Source: Deltaproteobacteria bacterium (lineage in GTDB: Bacteria; Desulfobacterota; DSM-4660; Desulfatiglandales; HGW-15). Taken from it: a DNA stretch of 8,853 nt. Of the stretch, positions 5,534-8,853 are shown piece by piece. Each line of letters starts with the position of its first letter. Within the stretch, counting starts at the first letter, position 1. Below the pieces are notes generated by a model. It made no database searches, was not told the origin of the DNA, and saw nothing but the letters and a program-made list of their open reading frames with translations. The position numbers were made by a program, and so were the translations under genes. The stretch spans positions 1 through 8,853 of the forward strand of contig JAFDIX010000099.1 of the NCBI GenBank assembly GCA_019307805.1. Reading direction: 5' to 3'.

Positions 5534-6355
5534 ATGCTGGGGAAAAAGATCCGCCTGGAAAGAATCGTTGATCGGAATAGTAAAAAAACAGTGACGGTTC
5601 CCTTGATTCATGGAGTGGGAATGGGGCCCATAAAGGGTATCAGGGATATCAGAAACAGGGTGGACACCGTGGCCCTGGGGGGAGCCAATGCAGTGATTCT
5701 CCACAAGGGGATCGTCTCATCCGCCCACAGGCGAAGTGGAAAGGATATCGGGCTCATCCTTCATCTGACCGCCACACTTCAGGATGGCGGTCAAACACTG
5801 GTAACGGATGTCGAAGAGGCCCTGGCGATCGGCGCGGATGCCGTTTCCATCCGAGTGGATGTTGGTGGCAAACATGAAGAAACCATGCTCAGGATGCTCG
5901 GAAAGGTGTCGGGGGATGCCTCAAAATGGGGAATGCCCCTCTTCGCCCTGATGGACCCCGGCACTGTAAAGGACAAGGATAAGCAGCTGAAAAACCTTAT
6001 GCGTGCTGTCCGCATTGGTGCGGAATTGGGGGCGGACATGGTACGCGTTCCCTTTAGTGGTCCCGGAGAAACCTTTGGGGAACTCGTTTCCGTGTGCCCG
6101 GTTCCCCTTATCGCCCTTGGGGGAGCAAAAAAACCAAAGGAAAAGGATTTCCTGGAAATGGTGCATGCCGTCATGAAGGCTGGGGCATTTGGGATGTCAG
6201 CGGGAAGAAACATTTTTCAGTACAAAAAGCCCGGCAATATGATCAAGGCAATAAGCGAAATCGTCCATCAGGGATTTTCTGTTGCCACCGCGATGAAATC
6301 CCTGAGGGAAGACCCCATAGAGAGTACCATATTTGGCGGTACACCCATATGGTAG
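5534..6355 (+). CDS. DhnA/ADH-synthase-like class I aldolase homologue lacking catalytic residues
   Basis: A 273-residue TIM-barrel protein clearly related to archaeal 2-amino-3,7-dideoxy-D-threo-hept-6-ulosonate (ADH) synthase, MJ0400, and class I fructose-bisphosphate aldolase (DhnA). Shared blocks include RLERIVDRNSKKTVTVP, GGANAVILHKGIV, GADAVSIRVDVG, WGMPLFALM, GAELGADMV and the phosphate-site strings ALGGAKK and SAGRNIFQ. By my recalled alignment, MJ0400 general base Asp33 is Ile25 here (PLIHG), Tyr153 is Asp141 (ALMDP) and Schiff-base Lys184 is Arg171 (DMVRVPF); the codons ATT, GAC and CGC were checked. Classical aldolase chemistry is therefore unlikely, though the phosphate site looks intact. 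A strong aaggaggt site precedes the ATG, 23 nt after aroC. True DAHP synthase and DHQ synthase genes follow, so it is not needed for the standard route. Automated annotation would probably call it ADH synthase or aldolase; I regard the function as unknown. Confidence 0.9.
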   Translation: MLGKKIRLERIVDRNSKKTVTVPLIHGVGMGPIKGIRDIRNRVDTVALGGANAVILHKGIVSSAHRRSGKDIGLILHLTATLQDGGQTLVTDVEEALAIGADAVSIRVDVGGKHEETMLRMLGKVSGDASKWGMPLFALMDPGTVKDKDKQLKNLMRAVRIGAELGADMVRVPFSGPGETFGELVSVCPVPLIALGGAKKPKEKDFLEMVHAVMKAGAFGMSAGRNIFQYKKPGNMIKAISEIVHQGFSVATAMKSLREDPIESTIFGGTPIW

Positions 6356-6461
6356 GATGAACGGGAATTTTTCTCATGAAGATATCGACACAATAATCTT
6401 ACCCAGTCAGGGAGAATAGAAAAAGAGAATCAGGAAGCAATCCCGAAGGAGATAATGGAAA

Positions 6462-7310
6462 ATGAAAAACCTTAAGCTCTCGGCCTTTCATGGAAACGAA
6501 ATCAAGCGGACGACCGTCACCGTTGGCGATGTAAAAGTTGGTGAAGATTTTGTCGTCATTGCCGGTCCCTGCAGTGTGGAGAGCGAAGAGCAGACCATAA
6601 AAACCGCACAGATAGTGAAGGAAGCCGGGGCCAACATGCTCAGGGGAGGGGCCTTCAAGCCCAGGACATCTCCCTATTCATTCCAGGGTCTGGGTCTCAA
6701 GGGTTTGAAAATCCTCGAAAAGGCCAGAATGGAAACCGGTCTCCCGGTGGTCACGGAGGTAACGGATCCACGGGATGTATCCTGGGTCTGCGAGTATGCG
6801 GATGTACTGCAAATTGGGACCAGGAACATGCAGAATTTTTCCCTGCTCCAGGAGGTGGGAAAGGTGGACAAACCCGTGCTTCTCAAGAGGGGCATGTATT
6901 CCACCCTTGAGGAATGGCTCAATTGTGCCGAATATATTCTGGCAGGAGGAAATCCCAACGTTATCCTGTGTGAAAGAGGGATAAGGACCTTTGAGACATA
7001 TACGAGGAACACCCTGGACCTGAGCATTGTGCCGTCCGTCAAGGAGGTTTCCCACCTTCCCATTATTGTGGACCCTTCACACGGTACCGGGCGGCTGAGC
7101 ATCATCGAACCCATGAGCCTGGCCGCAATGGCAGCAGGAGCAGACGGCATTATTATCGAAGTCCATTACAATCCCGATGAGGCCGTGTGTGACAAGGACC
7201 AGGCCATGTCACCGGAGATGTTTACAGGACTCATGGGCAAGTTGGGCCGGTTGGAATCCTGTATGCATGAACTGGCCGGGCTGAAAAGTGCTCCCGGGTG
7301 GGCATCGTGA
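6462..7310 (+). CDS. aroF: 3-deoxy-7-phosphoheptulonate (DAHP) synthase, type I beta
   Basis: Condenses phosphoenolpyruvate with erythrose 4-phosphate to DAHP, the entry to the shikimate pathway. Motifs: AGPCSVES (34-41), RGGAFKPRTSPYSFQG (61-76), IGTRNMQN (118-125), LLKRGM (140-145), CERGIRTFE (170-178) and DPSHGTGR (204-211). Metal ligands by family knowledge are Cys37, His207, Glu233 (EVH) and Asp244 (CD). At 282 residues it is the short core form: it lacks the N-terminal ACT/ferredoxin-like regulatory domain of the Thermotoga enzyme and any fused chorismate mutase domain, so allosteric control is not evident and transcriptional attenuation may matter more. ATG follows aaggag by 10 nt. A 106-nt gap separates it from the previous gene, the largest gap within the operon before aroB. 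Confidence 0.96.
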   Translation: MKNLKLSAFHGNEIKRTTVTVGDVKVGEDFVVIAGPCSVESEEQTIKTAQIVKEAGANMLRGGAFKPRTSPYSFQGLGLKGLKILEKARMETGLPVVTEVTDPRDVSWVCEYADVLQIGTRNMQNFSLLQEVGKVDKPVLLKRGMYSTLEEWLNCAEYILAGGNPNVILCERGIRTFETYTRNTLDLSIVPSVKEVSHLPIIVDPSHGTGRLSIIEPMSLAAMAAGADGIIIEVHYNPDEAVCDKDQAMSPEMFTGLMGKLGRLESCMHELAGLKSAPGWAS

Positions 7311-8383
7311 AGACCCTCAGGATTCTGGCAAATACAGGAAATTCCCGCATCCTGATCGGCGAGACCCTGGGTAATGTGCTTGAGTATATCCCGCCGGGAG
7401 AGGCAGTGATTGTCACGGACACCAACGTTTCAAATCTCTACAAAAACCAATTTCCTCCATGCGAGGTAATCGAGATTGAAACAGGTGAAGGCATTAAGAC
7501 CCTCGACACGGTCCGGGACATATATGGCCGGCTTGTGGAAATGGAGGTTGACCGGTCATCTTTCATCATCGGGATCGGGGGAGGGATTGTCTGCGATATA
7601 ACGGGCTTTGCGGCATCCACCTTTCTGCGCGGACTGGAGTTTGGTTTTGTCTCCACCACCCTCCTCTCCCAGGTAGATGCCAGTGTGGGGGGAAAAAACG
7701 GCGTCAATTTTGACGGATATAAAAACATGGTGGGGGTGTTTAACCAGCCACAGTTTGTTCTCTGCGATCTTGATCTCCTGAAAACCCTGCCTGAAAGAGA
7801 AATTCTTTGTGGTCTCGGGGAAGTTGCAAAACATGCTTTTCTTGGGGATGCCCGATTATTCACCTATCTGGAGGAACACCATGAACAGGCCGTGGCCCTT
7901 GACCCTGAGGTGATCGAGAGACTGGTCTATGATTCGGTGGTCCTGAAGGCTGACATTGTAAACAGAGACGAAAAGGAAAAGGGAGAGCGGCGGAAGCTCA
8001 ACTTCGGGCATACCTTTGGCCATGCCCTGGAAATACAAACAGATTTCAACCACGGTGAGGCCGTCAGTGTCGGCATGATGATTGCCGGCTTTTTGTCTGC
8101 CGGAAAGGGCTACCTGGGGATGAAAGATGTGGAAAGGATTGGGAGGCTCCTTGGGAATCTTCACCTCCCCACCCGCCCCCCGGTGGAACCCGAAGGCATC
8201 CTTCGGGCCTTGAGGAAAGACAAGAAACGAAAAGGAAACAACATTCACTTCGTCCTGCTCCGGGAAATAGGCAACTTCGTCCTGCTCCGGGAAATAGGCA
8301 CTGCCGTGGTAGAGGAGATTTCCCTTGATGAACTTGAAGTCGAATTGAATGCATTTTATGCCTGGGACCGTTCCAGGCACTAG
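7307..8383 (+). CDS. aroB: 3-dehydroquinate synthase with internal tandem duplication
   Basis: NAD-dependent, metal-dependent cyclisation of DAHP to 3-dehydroquinate. I prefer the GTG at 7307, which overlaps the aroF stop as GTGA and has ggtggg just upstream (358 residues, MKTLRILANTG); a GTG at 7298 would add three residues. Motifs: GIGGGIVCDITGFAAS (NAD site, about 89-104), STTLLSQVDASVGGKNGVN (116-134), GLGEVAKHAF (metal ligand Glu), NFGHTFGHALE and NHGEAVSVGM (metal ligand His residues). Near the C-terminus FVLLREIG occurs twice in a row (residues 315-332) because of an exact 27-bp DNA duplication; usual homologues have this strand once. The reading frame is intact. The TAG stop lies at the left edge of an inserted repeat element. 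Confidence 0.95.
   Translation: MKTLRILANTGNSRILIGETLGNVLEYIPPGEAVIVTDTNVSNLYKNQFPPCEVIEIETGEGIKTLDTVRDIYGRLVEMEVDRSSFIIGIGGGIVCDITGFAASTFLRGLEFGFVSTTLLSQVDASVGGKNGVNFDGYKNMVGVFNQPQFVLCDLDLLKTLPEREILCGLGEVAKHAFLGDARLFTYLEEHHEQAVALDPEVIERLVYDSVVLKADIVNRDEKEKGERRKLNFGHTFGHALEIQTDFNHGEAVSVGMMIAGFLSAGKGYLGMKDVERIGRLLGNLHLPTRPPVEPEGILRALRKDKKRKGNNIHFVLLREIGNFVLLREIGTAVVEEISLDELEVELNAFYAWDRSRH
8247..8300 (+). repeat. Exact 27-bp tandem duplication inside aroB
   Basis: Bases 8247-8273 and 8274-8300 are identical (acttcgtcctg...aataggca) and in frame, duplicating nine residues (FVLLREIG plus N or T) of aroB. No divergence between copies suggests a recent event or an assembly artefact. Confidence 0.95.
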
Positions 8384-8671
8384 TGTCTTGTCCCACAAAT
8401 ATATTAGAAAAGTCCTATGAGATAACTCAGAACGGTTGAATCGATGAATTGAGGAAATACCAAATACCAATGAACAAATAACAAACAATATCCAAATCAC
8501 CAAATTCCAATGATCCAAACAAAGTGACACGTTTGGGATTTGATTGATTGGTTATTGAGATTTGTTTGAACTTTGAATTTTGTCATTTGAGATTTAAAAT
8601 TTCATTTTCGAGAAGCAATAACGATAAAGTCAAGTCCGAGTTATGTAAATTACATGTGGGACACAACACTA
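8381..8671. mobile_element. MITE-like inverted-repeat element between aroB and the chorismate mutase gene
   Basis: About 290 bp bounded by TA and imperfect terminal inverted repeats: left GTGTCTTGTCCCACA (8383-8397) and right, read in reverse complement, GTGTTGTGTCCCACA (8669-8655); 13 of the first 15 bases match and similarity continues weakly inward (18 of 24). The TA at each end (8381-8382 and 8670-8671) fits a TA target duplication as made by IS630/Tc1-mariner-type transposases. The interior has no ORF and is AT-rich with an imperfect palindrome: ccaaat/ccaatg-like strings at about 8454-8520, and gtttggg, gatttg and tttgaa strings at 8531-8595. CCAAAC (8515-8520) and GTTTGG (8531-8536) face each other across the centre. 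No transposase is present, so it would be non-autonomous. The family assignment is inference. Confidence 0.65.
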
Positions 8672-8709
8672 GCCGTCTACATAGGGTAAGATCTTAAAAG
8701 AGGTGAGAT

Positions 8710-8853
8710 ATGAATCTTCAGATGGTACGAAAGAAAATCGATCTCCTTGACTCCAGGATTGTTAAACTCCTGAACAACCGAATGGAGCTGGCCCTGTTGG
8801 CCAGAAGGCTCAAGACCCGGGTCGAAGACAGCAAGAGAGAAAACGAAATACTC
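8710..8853 (+). CDS. Chorismate mutase (AroQ type), N-terminal part, cut by window end
   Basis: The visible 48 residues begin MNLQMVRKKIDLLDSRIVKLL and continue NNRMELALLARRLKTRVEDSKRENEIL, the first helix and following turn of an AroQ-class chorismate mutase: the alternating RKKID..D..IVKLLN.R pattern, with an Arg-rich face that contacts chorismate. It converts chorismate to prephenate for Phe and Tyr. The ATG follows agaggtga by about 4 nt. With only the start visible it could be a stand-alone mutase or the N-terminal domain of a bifunctional protein with prephenate dehydratase (pheA) or dehydrogenase (tyrA). Without the inserted element upstream the gap to aroB would be only about 36 nt, so it belongs to the aro operon. 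Confidence 0.88.
   Translation, partial: MNLQMVRKKIDLLDSRIVKLLNNRMELALLARRLKTRVEDSKRENEIL

Noticed and set aside
6357..6419. 20-codon ORF starting one base after the aldolase-like gene
   Set aside because: No spaced ribosome site, no recognisable composition bias such as a run of aromatic codons, and no terminator after it before aroF; probably chance, though the 106-nt gap is unexplained.
7856..8530. 224-codon minus-strand ORF ending inside aroB
   Set aside because: Antisense to aroB and running through the inverted-repeat element; its duplicated PEQDEVAYF segment is only the reverse reading of the 27-bp tandem repeat.

Overview
This window carries two divergent operons for aromatic amino acid biosynthesis, separated by a compact regulatory region. 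Protein features (a TrpD with the extra stretch before its GTGGDG motif that I associate with Desulfobacterota/Geobacter-type enzymes, a short DAHP synthase, an archaeal-type aldolase-like protein in an aro operon) and the interspersed AT-rich repeat suggest an uncultured deltaproteobacterium (Desulfobacterota). That assignment is inference. Coding strands are dense, with short gaps or overlaps and mostly good Shine-Dalgarno sites.

Left part, minus strand (about 3490 down to 36): a promoter, a trp leader peptide with three consecutive Trp codons, two tandem intrinsic terminators, then trpE, trpG (20-bp overlap with trpE) and trpD. Together these make anthranilate from chorismate and add the phosphoribosyl group. 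The operon probably continues off the left edge.

Right part, plus strand (about 3694 to the end): a promoter of the same design (TTGACA, 17-bp spacer, TAAAGG), a 24-residue leader peptide with the run FFFYFY plus one Trp and one more Tyr, an intrinsic terminator with a 10-bp competing antiterminator, then aroK, aroC, a DhnA/ADH-synthase-like aldolase homologue, aroF (DAHP synthase), aroB and the start of a chorismate mutase gene. The set covers the entry to the shikimate pathway (aroF, aroB), the kinase, chorismate synthase and the branch enzyme toward Phe/Tyr. aroD, aroE and aroA are not in the window.

Most notable: (1) the shikimate operon appears to be controlled by ribosome-mediated attenuation reading Phe/Tyr codons; (2) the trp leader can be drawn as a six-segment double attenuator in which one pairing choice sets the fate of both terminators; (3) the aldolase-like protein lacks all three catalytic residues known for ADH synthase (Asp to Ile, Tyr to Asp, Schiff-base Lys to Arg), so it is probably a repurposed or pseudo-enzyme; (4) aroB carries an exact 27-bp in-frame tandem duplication; (5) a roughly 290-bp inverted-repeat element sits exactly in the TAG stop codon of aroB and regenerates it.
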